Assembly: GCA_015066625.1 (NCBI GenBank)
Contig: SVOC01000011.1
Span: forward strand, 42,315-106,314
Reading direction: 5' to 3'
DNA length: 64,000 nt
From: Oscillospiraceae bacterium
GTDB taxonomy: Bacteria; Bacillota; Clostridia; Oscillospirales; Acutalibacteraceae
In this document: positions 46,446 through 54,671 of the stretch, in pieces
Position numbering within the stretch: the stretch's first letter is position 1
How the letters are laid out: the number at the start of each line of letters is the position of its first letter
Program-made: the position numbers and the translations under genes
The notes under the pieces: generated by a model
What the model saw: the letters and a program-made list of their open reading frames with translations, nothing else
What the model was told of the DNA's origin: nothing
The model's database searches: none

Positions 46446-47318
46446 ATGTCAGAAAATTTTCAGGCTAAATTGGAAGAAGTATACGGCAGTCTTTCAAAAG
46501 GACACAAAAAAATTGCCGATTACATAACGACAAATTATGAAAAGGCTTCGTTTATGACGGCGGCAAGCCTGGGTAAGGCTGTAGGCGTCAGCGAATCAAC
46601 GGTTGTCCGTTTTGCATCAAACATAGGCTTTGACGGATATCCCGAATTGCAGAAGCACTTGCAGGAAATGGTTAAAAGCCATCTCACAAGCGTTCAGCGT
46701 ATGGAGGTTTCCGCAAGCAGATTTGAGGGGGATGACCTTATCGGCAATGCTTTTGCTGCAGATATCGAAATGATAAAAGCCACAAGGGATGGCGTTTCCG
46801 GAGAGGCATTTGAAAAGAGCGTTGAAGCTATTAATAATGCAAGAAAAATCTATATTCTCGGTGTGCGAAGCTCGGCGGCTATCGCAAGCTTTGCCGCATT
46901 TTATTTCAGATATCTCAGCGAAAATGTTGTTCTCATTGATACTTCATCATCCAGTGAGCTTTTTGAGCAGATGTTCCGCATAAGCAGTGAGGATGTCTGC
47001 ATTGCCATAAGCTTCCCCAGATATTCAACTCAGACGGTAAAGGCTCTTTCATTTGCAAAAGACAGGGGAGCTACCATTATTTCGATAACCGACGGCGAGA
47101 TGTCACCCATCGCACCTTATGCAACTCATCTTCTTGTTGCAAAGAGCAATATGGTATCTTTCGTCGATTCACTTGTTGCACCTCTCAGCCTCATAAACGC
47201 TCTTATTGCGGCTTGCGCAAGAAAAAAGAGCGATGATGTTTACAGCTATTTCAGAGCACTTGAAGAAATATGGGACGAATACCACGTTTACCGCACAGGC
47301 GGGGAGGAGAAAAAATGA
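46446..47318 (+). CDS. MurR/RpiR-family regulator with SIS domain
   Basis: 290 residues from ATG 46446 (AGAGG seven bases upstream; ATG 46440 is too close to it). An N-terminal HTH of about 80 residues (FMTAASLGKAVGVSESTVVR, FASNIGFDGYPELQKHL), then a SIS sugar-phosphate-binding domain (YILGVRSSAAIASFAAFYF; SFPRYSTQTVKALSFAKDRG). These proteins sense phosphosugars such as MurNAc-6-P or GlcNAc-6-P. Divergent from GH95, it is a good candidate to control fucosidase expression. Its stop overlaps the start of the flavoprotein gene (ATGA). Confidence 0.9.
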   Translation: MSENFQAKLEEVYGSLSKGHKKIADYITTNYEKASFMTAASLGKAVGVSESTVVRFASNIGFDGYPELQKHLQEMVKSHLTSVQRMEVSASRFEGDDLIGNAFAADIEMIKATRDGVSGEAFEKSVEAINNARKIYILGVRSSAAIASFAAFYFRYLSENVVLIDTSSSSELFEQMFRISSEDVCIAISFPRYSTQTVKALSFAKDRGATIISITDGEMSPIAPYATHLLVAKSNMVSFVDSLVAPLSLINALIAACARKKSDDVYSYFRALEEIWDEYHVYRTGGEEKK

Positions 47319-48583
47319 AAACGTCCCTGCTTGTTATAGGTGCGGGTGCTGCAGGTCTTATGGCGGCAGGCACCGCTGCTAACGAGGGTGTTGAAACCCT
47401 GATACTTGAACGCAATGAACGCCCTGCACGCAAACTGATGATTACGGGTAAGGGCAGGTGCAATGTAACAAACAACTGCACCTCGCTTCAGGAACTTATT
47501 TCAAATGTTCCGAGGAACGGAAGATTTTTATACGGAGCATTTTCACGCTTTATGCCTGCTGATGTCATTGATTTTTTTGATAACAGAGGTGTTGAACTCA
47601 AAACCGAGCGCGGCAACAGAGTTTTTCCTGTTTCCGATAATGCGGCGGATATTGTTGATGCACTTCATTCCTATGCAAAAAGCAGAGCAAGAATTATGCA
47701 GGGCAGAGCCGTTGAACTTGTAAAGGACGGGGACAAACTTATCGGTGTCAGAACCGATGACGGCAAAGAGGTTTATGCTGAGTGTGTGATTGTTGCAACC
47801 GGCGGTCTTTCGTATCCCGGTACGGGTTCGACGGGTGACGGCTATGAGCTTGCACGGCAGGCAGGTCACAATATAACCGACCTTGTACCATCTCTTGTAC
47901 CCCTTGAAATTCACGAGGGATTTTGTACCGACCTTATGGGGCTTTCCCTTCGTAATACTGCGATTAAAGTTGTTGATACCGATAACGGTAAAACGGTTTA
48001 TACAGATTTCGGTGAAATGCTTTTCACTCATTTCGGTGTATCGGGACCTATGATTCTCAGTGCATCGGCACATATGAGAAATATGAAAAGCGGAAAATAT
48101 AAGATATATATTGACCTTAAACCTGCTCTGACGGCTGAACAGCTTGATGCAAGAATACTCCGCGATTTTTCTGAAAACATAAACAGGAATTTTATCAATG
48201 CGCTCAATTCTTTGTTGCCCAAAAAGCTTGTTCCCGTTATTGTGAAGCTCAGCAAAATACCTCTTTCAACCAAGGTTAACCAGATTACCAAGGAGCAGAG
48301 GAAGAATCTTGTTCAGCTTCTCAAGGGTATGTGTATAACCGTTACGGGTTTCAGACCTGTTGCGGAGGCTATTATCACATCGGGCGGTGTTGATGTATCT
48401 CAGATTAACCCCAAAACAATGGAATCCAAGCTTGTTGACAGGCTCTATTTTGCAGGAGAGGTTATTGATGCCGATGCGTATACAGGCGGCTTCAACTTGC
48501 AGATTGCTTTTTCAACAGGTCGTCTTGCGGCACTGAGTGCTGCCGAAAAAATAAAAGAAAACAGGGAGTACAGCTATGAATAA
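47315..48583 (+). CDS. NAD(P)/FAD-dependent oxidoreductase (HI0933/BaiN-like)
   Basis: 422 residues from ATG 47315 (GGGGAGGAG upstream). Dinucleotide-binding motif LLVIGAGAAGLMAAG at residues 5-20 and family motif GKGRCNVTNNC (about 46-56); GGLSYPGTGSTGDGY and a final FAGEVIDADAYTGGFNLQIAFSTGRLA bind FAD. The HI0933 group includes YhiN and BaiN, reported to reduce steroid intermediates, but most members lack a known substrate. It overlaps both neighbours (rpiR by 4 bases, cmk by 8), so it starts the cmk-plsC-ispH/rpsA run. Confidence 0.9.
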   Translation: MKTSLLVIGAGAAGLMAAGTAANEGVETLILERNERPARKLMITGKGRCNVTNNCTSLQELISNVPRNGRFLYGAFSRFMPADVIDFFDNRGVELKTERGNRVFPVSDNAADIVDALHSYAKSRARIMQGRAVELVKDGDKLIGVRTDDGKEVYAECVIVATGGLSYPGTGSTGDGYELARQAGHNITDLVPSLVPLEIHEGFCTDLMGLSLRNTAIKVVDTDNGKTVYTDFGEMLFTHFGVSGPMILSASAHMRNMKSGKYKIYIDLKPALTAEQLDARILRDFSENINRNFINALNSLLPKKLVPVIVKLSKIPLSTKVNQITKEQRKNLVQLLKGMCITVTGFRPVAEAIITSGGVDVSQINPKTMESKLVDRLYFAGEVIDADAYTGGFNLQIAFSTGRLAALSAAEKIKENREYSYE

Positions 48584-49247
48584 TGTTATCAATGTTGCCA
48601 TAGACGGTCCTGCAGGTGCAGGTAAAAGCACCGTTGCCCGTGCTGCGGCAAAAGAAATAGGATTTATTTATGTTGATACGGGTGCTCTTTACCGTGCGGT
48701 AGGTGTCAATTCACTCAGAAAGGGTATTGATACCAAAGATAAACCTGCGGTAGCTGCAAGCCTTTCTGATATCAGCGTTGATCTTGTATTTGAAGATGGC
48801 GAACAGAAAGTTTTGCTCAACGGTGAAAATGTTTCCGTTGAAATAAGAACACCTCCTGCATCAATGGCAGCTTCCGATGTATCCGCAGTGCCTGAAGTGC
48901 GTGCTTTCCTCTTTGATTTGCAGAGAGATATTGCAAAAAGGAACAGCTGCATTATGGACGGCAGAGATATAGGCACTGTTGTTCTTCCTGACGCAAAGGT
49001 CAAGATTTTTCTTACCGCTTCACCCGAAGAGAGAGCAACCAGACGCTATAAGGAGCTTATCGAAAAGGGTACGGATGTAAAGTATGAGGATGTTCTTTCC
49101 GAACTTATCGAGAGAGATTATAACGATTCTCACCGTGAAATCGCTCCTCTCAGACCTGCCGAAGACGGCGTGATTCTTGACACGACAGGTCTTTCACTTC
49201 AAGATTCGGTTAATTCAATCATTAAAATTATTAAGGAGAATATATAA
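48576..49247 (+). CDS. cmk: Cytidylate kinase
   Basis: 223 residues. P-loop AIDGPAGAGKSTVARAAAKE (residues 8-27), DTGALYRAVGV (nucleotide site), then MDGRDIGTVVLPDAKVKIFLTASPEERATRR, which is diagnostic for Cmk. It phosphorylates CMP and dCMP using ATP, in the cytoplasm. It overlaps the flavoprotein gene by 8 bases and the acyltransferase start by one, in the conserved cmk-plsC-ispH-rpsA order of Clostridia. Confidence 0.95.
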   Translation: MNNVINVAIDGPAGAGKSTVARAAAKEIGFIYVDTGALYRAVGVNSLRKGIDTKDKPAVAASLSDISVDLVFEDGEQKVLLNGENVSVEIRTPPASMAASDVSAVPEVRAFLFDLQRDIAKRNSCIMDGRDIGTVVLPDAKVKIFLTASPEERATRRYKELIEKGTDVKYEDVLSELIERDYNDSHREIAPLRPAEDGVILDTTGLSLQDSVNSIIKIIKENI

Positions 49248-49891
49248 TGAAAGGTTTTGACTACTCAAAGGTTAAAGAAGAAGAGGAGCTTTATGATAAA
49301 CTCCGTCCTCTCGGACACAAAATTACAAATAAGTGTTACAAAGTCAATTACATAGGTACGGAAAATATTCCTTCCGAAGGCGGTTTCATTATTGCCTCCA
49401 ATCATATCAGAGCACTTGATCCGCTTTACATAGCCCTTGGCGTTGAAAAGCGTCAGATTTACTTTATGGGTAAGCAGGAACTTTTCAGCAAGCCCATCAT
49501 AGGTACATTATTCAAAAAAGCAAACGGCTTTCCCGTTGTAAGAGGCAGGGGAGATAAAGAAGCCGTTGATTATGCAATAAGAGTTGTTAAGGAAGGTCAC
49601 ATTCTCGGTATTTTCCCCGAAGGCACACGTTCAAAGGATTATAAGCCTTCAAGAGCGAAATCCGGTATCGGCCTCATTGCCAGAGAAGCCAAAGCGGATA
49701 TTCTTCCCGTCTCGATTTATAACTGTGATGAAATGGAGAAGGGTTCAAGGCTCACAATTAGATTCGGTGAAATAATTCCCTATGAAGCATTTGGTTTTAC
49801 AGAGGATGGTTCGAGAGAAGAAGTCAGAGGCTGTGCAAAGCTTGTTATGGATAAGATTGTAAAACTTTGGGGGATGGGACATTGCGAATAA
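49247..49891 (+). CDS. plsC: 1-acyl-glycerol-3-phosphate acyltransferase (PlsC)
   Basis: 214 residues; start in the TAATG overlap with cmk, preceded by AAGGAG. Catalytic NHIRALD motif (the His-x4-Asp pair), FPEGTRSKD (motif III), and ILPVSIYNC (motif IV). It makes phosphatidic acid by acylating lysophosphatidic acid. It differs from the three PlsC paralogs at 26.8-29.5 kb, and its conserved position after cmk suggests it is the housekeeping copy. It overlaps the next gene by 10 bases. Confidence 0.9.
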   Translation: MKGFDYSKVKEEEELYDKLRPLGHKITNKCYKVNYIGTENIPSEGGFIIASNHIRALDPLYIALGVEKRQIYFMGKQELFSKPIIGTLFKKANGFPVVRGRGDKEAVDYAIRVVKEGHILGIFPEGTRSKDYKPSRAKSGIGLIAREAKADILPVSIYNCDEMEKGSRLTIRFGEIIPYEAFGFTEDGSREEVRGCAKLVMDKIVKLWGMGHCE

Positions 49892-51921
49892 CCATTGCCA
49901 AAACAGCGGGCTTTTGTTTCGGTGTTGACCGTGCGGTAAATATGGCATATGACCTTGCTTCAAAGAATATTTCCGCCGCAACTCTGGGTGAGCTTATACA
50001 TAACAATTCCGTCACATCCCAGCTTGAAAGCAAGGGAGTGCGGATGATTGAAACTCCTTCTCAGTCAGAAGAGGGTGAAACGGTTATTATCCGTGCCCAC
50101 GGTGTGAGCAGGCAGATTTATGATGAGCTTGAAAAAGCAGGAGCAAATGTATGTGATGCAACCTGCCCGTTTGTAAAGAAAATTCATAATATTGTTGCCG
50201 AAAATTCGTCGGATGAAGTGCCTGTTTTTATTGCAGGCGACCCCAATCATCCCGAGGTTATGGGCATAAGAGGCCACAGTAACGGCGATGTTTATGTCTT
50301 TAACAATGCCGATGAACTTGAAGATTTTCTTTATAAAAATCAATTTTTGTGCAAAAAAGGAATAATAGCTGTTTCTCAGACAACTTTTTCGCAAAAAGAA
50401 TGGAAAAAATGTAAAGAAAAAATAAAAATATACTGTACAAACCCAAAAATTTTTGATACAATATGCAGTGCAACCCGAAAAAGGCAGGATGAAGCTGCCG
50501 AGATTTCAAAACAAAGCGATATGATGATTGTCATCGGCGGGCGGCACAGTTCGAACACCGTAAAGCTAAAAGCGGTGTGCAGTGAAAACTGCGAAACACA
50601 TTTGGTGGAAAGAGCCGACGAGCTCAGGACCATAGATTTTTCCCAATGCGCCGAAATCGGCGTGACGGCAGGGGCGTCAACCCCTTCCGCAATAATTAAG
50701 GAGGTACTTTTAGAAATGTCCGAAATCGTAAACGAAACCACAAATATGCAGGTAGAGGAGGTGCCTTCTGAAGCAGCAGTTATAACAGACGATATGGATT
50801 TTTCCGAAGCACTTGAAGCTTCTCTGAGCAGCATGAGCACAGACCAGAAAGTCAAGGGCGTTGTTATGGGTATCACACCCACAGAAATTCAGGTTGATAT
50901 CGGCAGAAAGCATGCCGGTTATGTTCCCATGGATGAATACAGCGCAGACCCCAATGCTGATGCAGCCAAAGAGCTCAAAATCGGTGATGAAATCGATCTT
51001 ATCATTATGAAGACTAACGATGCCGAAGGAACCGTTATGCTTTCAAAAAGACGTTTTGACGCACAGAATGCATGGACTGAGATAATTGCCGCTGAAGAAG
51101 ACGGCAGAATCCTTGAAGGTACGGTTGCAGAGGTTGTTAAGGGCGGCGTCAGAGTTGTTTCAAACGGCGTTCGCGTATTTATCCCTGCTTCACACGCTAC
51201 AGAGCGCAGAGATGAAAACCTTGAAGATCTTCTCAAAACAACAGTTAAGTTCCGCATTATTGAAGTTAACAAGCAGCGCAGAAGAGCAGTTGGCTCAATT
51301 CGCTCAGTTCTTAAGGATGCAAAGAAGGAAGCTTCAGAAGCTTTCTGGGCACAGGCAGCTGAAGGTCAGCAGTACACAGGTACAGTTAAGTCAATGACAA
51401 CATACGGTGCATTTGTTGATATCGGCGGCGTTGACGGTATGGTTCACATTTCAGAAATGTCATGGAAGCGTATCAAGAACCCTGCTGAAGTATTTGAAAT
51501 CGGTCAGGAAGTTGTTGTTTACATCAAGTCACTTGACGCTGAGAAGAAGAAGATTTCACTCGGCTACAGAAAAGATGAGGACAATCCCTGGGAGATTCTC
51601 AAGAAGAACTATCCCGAAGGCTCAGTTGTTGAAGCTGAAGTTGTCGGTATGACAACATTCGGTGCTTTTGCAAGAGTTATTCCCGGCATTGACGGCCTTA
51701 TCCACATTTCACAGATTGCTGACCGTCATATCAGCAAGCCTCAGGATGTACTTAAAGTCGGCGAAACCGTAACCTGCAAGATTACCGCTATCGATTACGA
51801 CAAGAAACGCGTAAGCCTTTCAATCCGTGCTCTCATTGAGCCCGCTGAGGAAGCAGCTGAAGAAGCAGTTGAAGAAGTGGCAGCAGTTGAAGAAGCTCCC
51901 GCTGAGGAAGCAACTGAATAA
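49882..51921 (+). CDS. ispH-rpsA: Fused HMB-PP reductase (IspH) and ribosomal protein S1
   Basis: 679 residues from TTG 49882, matching the usual IspH start (MRITIAKTAGFCFGV), with GGGGGA seven bases upstream. Residues 1-278 are IspH: cluster Cys 12 (GFCFGV), Cys 95 (DATCPFV) and Cys 195 (TICSATRKRQ). It makes IPP and DMAPP in the MEP pathway. Residues from about 310 hold four S1 RNA-binding domains (GVVMGITPTEIQVDIG; GTVAEVVKGGVRVVS; GTVKSMTTYGAFVDIG; AEVVGMTTFGAFARVI) and a Glu/Ala tail. This fusion is known in Clostridia. An in-frame ATG at 50716 behind AAGGAGG could give free S1. Confidence 0.95.
   Translation: MRITIAKTAGFCFGVDRAVNMAYDLASKNISAATLGELIHNNSVTSQLESKGVRMIETPSQSEEGETVIIRAHGVSRQIYDELEKAGANVCDATCPFVKKIHNIVAENSSDEVPVFIAGDPNHPEVMGIRGHSNGDVYVFNNADELEDFLYKNQFLCKKGIIAVSQTTFSQKEWKKCKEKIKIYCTNPKIFDTICSATRKRQDEAAEISKQSDMMIVIGGRHSSNTVKLKAVCSENCETHLVERADELRTIDFSQCAEIGVTAGASTPSAIIKEVLLEMSEIVNETTNMQVEEVPSEAAVITDDMDFSEALEASLSSMSTDQKVKGVVMGITPTEIQVDIGRKHAGYVPMDEYSADPNADAAKELKIGDEIDLIIMKTNDAEGTVMLSKRRFDAQNAWTEIIAAEEDGRILEGTVAEVVKGGVRVVSNGVRVFIPASHATERRDENLEDLLKTTVKFRIIEVNKQRRRAVGSIRSVLKDAKKEASEAFWAQAAEGQQYTGTVKSMTTYGAFVDIGGVDGMVHISEMSWKRIKNPAEVFEIGQEVVVYIKSLDAEKKKISLGYRKDEDNPWEILKKNYPEGSVVEAEVVGMTTFGAFARVIPGIDGLIHISQIADRHISKPQDVLKVGETVTCKITAIDYDKKRVSLSIRALIEPAEEAAEEAVEEVAAVEEAPAEEATE
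50698..50718 (+). promoter_or_regulatory. Internal ribosome binding site and ATG at the IspH/S1 junction
   Basis: AAGGAGG (50698-50704) followed 11 bases later by ATG 50716, in frame with the fused ORF at residue 279, exactly where IspH ends. Initiation here would give a 401-residue S1 protein. The SD spacing is a little long. Confidence 0.5.
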
Positions 51922-51935
51922 TATTTGATTATATG

Positions 51936-51968
51936 CCGCCCGCAGTTTTCTGTGGGCGGTTGTTTTTG
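51936..51968 (+). terminator. Terminator after ispH-rpsA
   Basis: 10-bp stem CCGCCCGCAG / CTGTGGGCGG (51936-51945, 51950-51959, one G-T pair), loop TTTT, then TTGTTTTTGG. Confidence 0.85.
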
Positions 51969-51970
51969 GA

Positions 51971-52906
51971 GTGATACATATTAAAAAGGAAAAGATTCTC
52001 GGTCCTTTTTTCTGTCTGCTTGCGGCGGTTGTATGGGGACTTTCATTTGTTGCGCAAAGTGAAGGTGCACAGATTGGTACATTTACATTCAATGCATTGA
52101 GAATGCTTCTGGGCGGAATTGTTCTTATTCCCTTCGCATTTATCAGTGTTCTGAATGATAAAAAAAGAATGCCCGATACCGAAGAAAATAAGATTCCGTT
52201 AAAGGAAATTCTTATCGGAAGTGTATGCTGTGCAATTCCTTTCTTTATAGGATGCAATCTTCAACAGCATGCTTTCTTTCTCGGTCTTGAAGCAGGCAAG
52301 GTAGGATTTATAACCGCACTTTATATGGTGCTTGTTCCCATTGCGGGAATATTTCTCAAACAAAAGCTTCGTTTCAACATCTGGATTGGTGTTGTTCTCG
52401 GCGTGATAGGATTATACATAATCAGTGTTCCCGCAGGCGGATTTACAATCGGTTCAGGTGAACTAATCACAATTTGCGGTGCCTTTGCTTTTGCGGCGCA
52501 CATTCTCGTTATCGACCATTTCTGCAAAAAAGTAAACAACATTGCTTTATCCTGTGTTCAGTATCTTGTTGCAGGTGTTGTGTCAGCTATATTTATGTTT
52601 GTTCTTGAAGAACCGAGCATTGAAGCTGTTAAAGGTGCAGGCATTGAAATTGCCTACGCAGGTGTTATGAGCTGCGGTGTTGCGTTTACGGCACAGATTT
52701 TCGGTCAGAAATATTCCAATCCTACCGTTGCGGCACTTCTTCTTTGCCTTGAATCGGTTTTTGCCGTGCTTTTCGGTTGGATTCTGCTCAATCAGGCTCT
52801 TTCATCAAGAGAGCTTATCGGTTGTATAATAATGTTTGTTGCAATTTTGTTTACTCAGATTCCCACAGAAATTTTTCTTAAACCTTTTAAGCGAAAAGCA
52901 AAATAA
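51971..52906 (+). CDS. DMT-superfamily (EamA) membrane transporter
   Basis: 311 residues with about ten TM helices, in two EamA repeats (about residues 10-150 and 160-300). The first has FFCLLAAVVWGLSFVAQSEG, the second GELITICGAFAFAAHILVIDHF. Such transporters export or import amino acids, nucleosides or other metabolites; the substrate is unknown. The start is uncertain: GTG 51971 overlaps the GGAG site, while an ATT at 51980 lies 8 bases after it; no ATG is in frame nearby. It follows the S1 terminator and precedes the subtilase by 15 bases, possibly as an operon. Confidence 0.8.
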   Translation: MIHIKKEKILGPFFCLLAAVVWGLSFVAQSEGAQIGTFTFNALRMLLGGIVLIPFAFISVLNDKKRMPDTEENKIPLKEILIGSVCCAIPFFIGCNLQQHAFFLGLEAGKVGFITALYMVLVPIAGIFLKQKLRFNIWIGVVLGVIGLYIISVPAGGFTIGSGELITICGAFAFAAHILVIDHFCKKVNNIALSCVQYLVAGVVSAIFMFVLEEPSIEAVKGAGIEIAYAGVMSCGVAFTAQIFGQKYSNPTVAALLLCLESVFAVLFGWILLNQALSSRELIGCIIMFVAILFTQIPTEIFLKPFKRKAK

Positions 52907-52921
52907 AAAGGGGGATTAACG

Positions 52922-54670
52922 GTGTTCGTTAAAATAATCTCGTTAATTATGTCTGCCGTTATGGCGGCGGCAAGCTTTGTATATACTTCTTTTGACAGCG
53001 TTATTGATACTGTTTCGGAATTTATTTACGGATTACCCTATACCTCACAGGCAATCAAATATGACTTTTTCAATGAAATTGACGATGGCGATGTTGTTGC
53101 CCTCAGCGAAGAAAAAGGCTTTGTCAGAGATAAGCTTGCGGTTTTTGTGAGCCCCGATATGAAATTTTCAGATAAGGTTAATCTTATCGGTGCCTGCGGC
53201 GGAATTGTTTCAGGCTGGTGTATGCCTGCCGACCTCTTTGTAATAACATATCCGACTATGACATATGAGCAGGCTGTTTCAAGGTGTGAAAAGCTTGAAA
53301 AGTTTAACGGCGTTGAACTTGCAGTTCCCGTAATGGCATCAAAAACCGAGCCCGATGTGACACCCGTTGACAGCTTTGATATTGCAAATGAGCCTGATTT
53401 TGACTGGAACGAGCTTGTTCCTTCAGGGAGCAACTGGTGGCTTGAAGCCATTGATGCAAGGCAGGCTTGGGATTATTCCGATTATTTTTCAAAAATCAAT
53501 ATAGGAATACTTGATTCGGGATTTGAAACCGAACATCCGGAACTTTCAGGCAAAATTGTGTTCCCTGACAGTAAGCAGGCAAGGAGAAATGTGCCCGATA
53601 ACCACGGCACCCACGTTGCGGGTATAATTTCCGCAAACCACAATGGTCAGGGTGTGGCAGGTATATGCGAAAATGCAAACCTCATTTGTATTGACTGGAT
53701 GCCCGATATACTTCAGTTATGGAGTACGGATATTTCTATTTTCTTCGGTTTTTCAACCCTTGTAAAATCCGGTGCAAAGGTTATTAACCTTTCTCTCGGT
53801 ACATCCGGCTCAAAGAAAAATAACAGTATGGGCTTTTTTGAGGCAGTGTTTGAAACTGCCGCAACCTCATATATGATGGCATCTCTTTTGTCGAAAGGTT
53901 ATGATTTTGTGGTTGTTCAGTCGGCGGGTAACGGCGATTATCTGGGCGACCCCATGGATGCACGCAACAACGGCCGTTTTTGTGCATTGAATGAAGACAA
54001 TATATTTGTCGGCTCAAAAAATGTTTCCGCATCCGATATTCTTGACAGAATTTTTGTTGTTGCGAGTGCAACAAACAACGGTGACGGCACATTTACACAG
54101 TCGAGCTTTACCAATGTAGGCAAAACCGTTACCATTGCTGCACCGGGTGAGTATGTTTACAGCAGCAGCCTTGACGGCGGGTATGAGTATCTGTCGGGTA
54201 CTTCAATGTCAGCACCCGTTGTAACGGGAATTGCTTCACTTGTATGGTCGGTAAATCCCTCGTTTACAGGTCCTCAGATTAAAGAAATTCTTTGCACATC
54301 AACCGACAGAGTTGCACAGGTGTTTACGGAATGGGATTATTGGTATGATGTCGAAACTCTTGAATATCCTATGGTAAATGCAAAGCTTGCAGTTGAAGAG
54401 GCAATAAGACGCACTGATTCAGCCGCAGGTACGGTCAGCGGTAAAATCGTCGGTGATGCAGCGGAAATTTCGGTTGACGGAATTTCTCATACGGTATTCT
54501 CAGACGGCACATACTCTTTTGTTGCACCCGAGGGTACATATACGGCAGAAATATATTCGGCTGACGGAAGTCTTGCAGGCACAACCGAGATAATTGTTGT
54601 TGCAGGTCAGACACTTACGGTTGAGGATTTTATTATTGAAACCGAAAATGAGCATGAAGGAGATATATGA
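52922..54670 (+). CDS. Secreted S8-family subtilisin-like serine protease
   Basis: 582 residues from GTG 52922 (GGGGG upstream). A signal-like hydrophobic N-terminus (IISLIMSAVMAAASFVY) precedes a propeptide-like region of about 160 residues. Catalytic triad: Asp in IGILDSGFETEHPE (near 197), His in NHGTHVAGI, Ser in GTSMSAPVVTGIASLVW. A final beta domain (about 500-582; SGKIVGDAAEISVDG...) resembles a carboxypeptidase regulatory-like domain. It is exported and digests proteins outside or at the surface. A 1-base gap separates it from the GH13 gene, so both are likely co-expressed. Confidence 0.9.
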   Translation: MFVKIISLIMSAVMAAASFVYTSFDSVIDTVSEFIYGLPYTSQAIKYDFFNEIDDGDVVALSEEKGFVRDKLAVFVSPDMKFSDKVNLIGACGGIVSGWCMPADLFVITYPTMTYEQAVSRCEKLEKFNGVELAVPVMASKTEPDVTPVDSFDIANEPDFDWNELVPSGSNWWLEAIDARQAWDYSDYFSKINIGILDSGFETEHPELSGKIVFPDSKQARRNVPDNHGTHVAGIISANHNGQGVAGICENANLICIDWMPDILQLWSTDISIFFGFSTLVKSGAKVINLSLGTSGSKKNNSMGFFEAVFETAATSYMMASLLSKGYDFVVVQSAGNGDYLGDPMDARNNGRFCALNEDNIFVGSKNVSASDILDRIFVVASATNNGDGTFTQSSFTNVGKTVTIAAPGEYVYSSSLDGGYEYLSGTSMSAPVVTGIASLVWSVNPSFTGPQIKEILCTSTDRVAQVFTEWDYWYDVETLEYPMVNAKLAVEEAIRRTDSAAGTVSGKIVGDAAEISVDGISHTVFSDGTYSFVAPEGTYTAEIYSADGSLAGTTEIIVVAGQTLTVEDFIIETENEHEGDI

Positions 54671-54671
54671 T

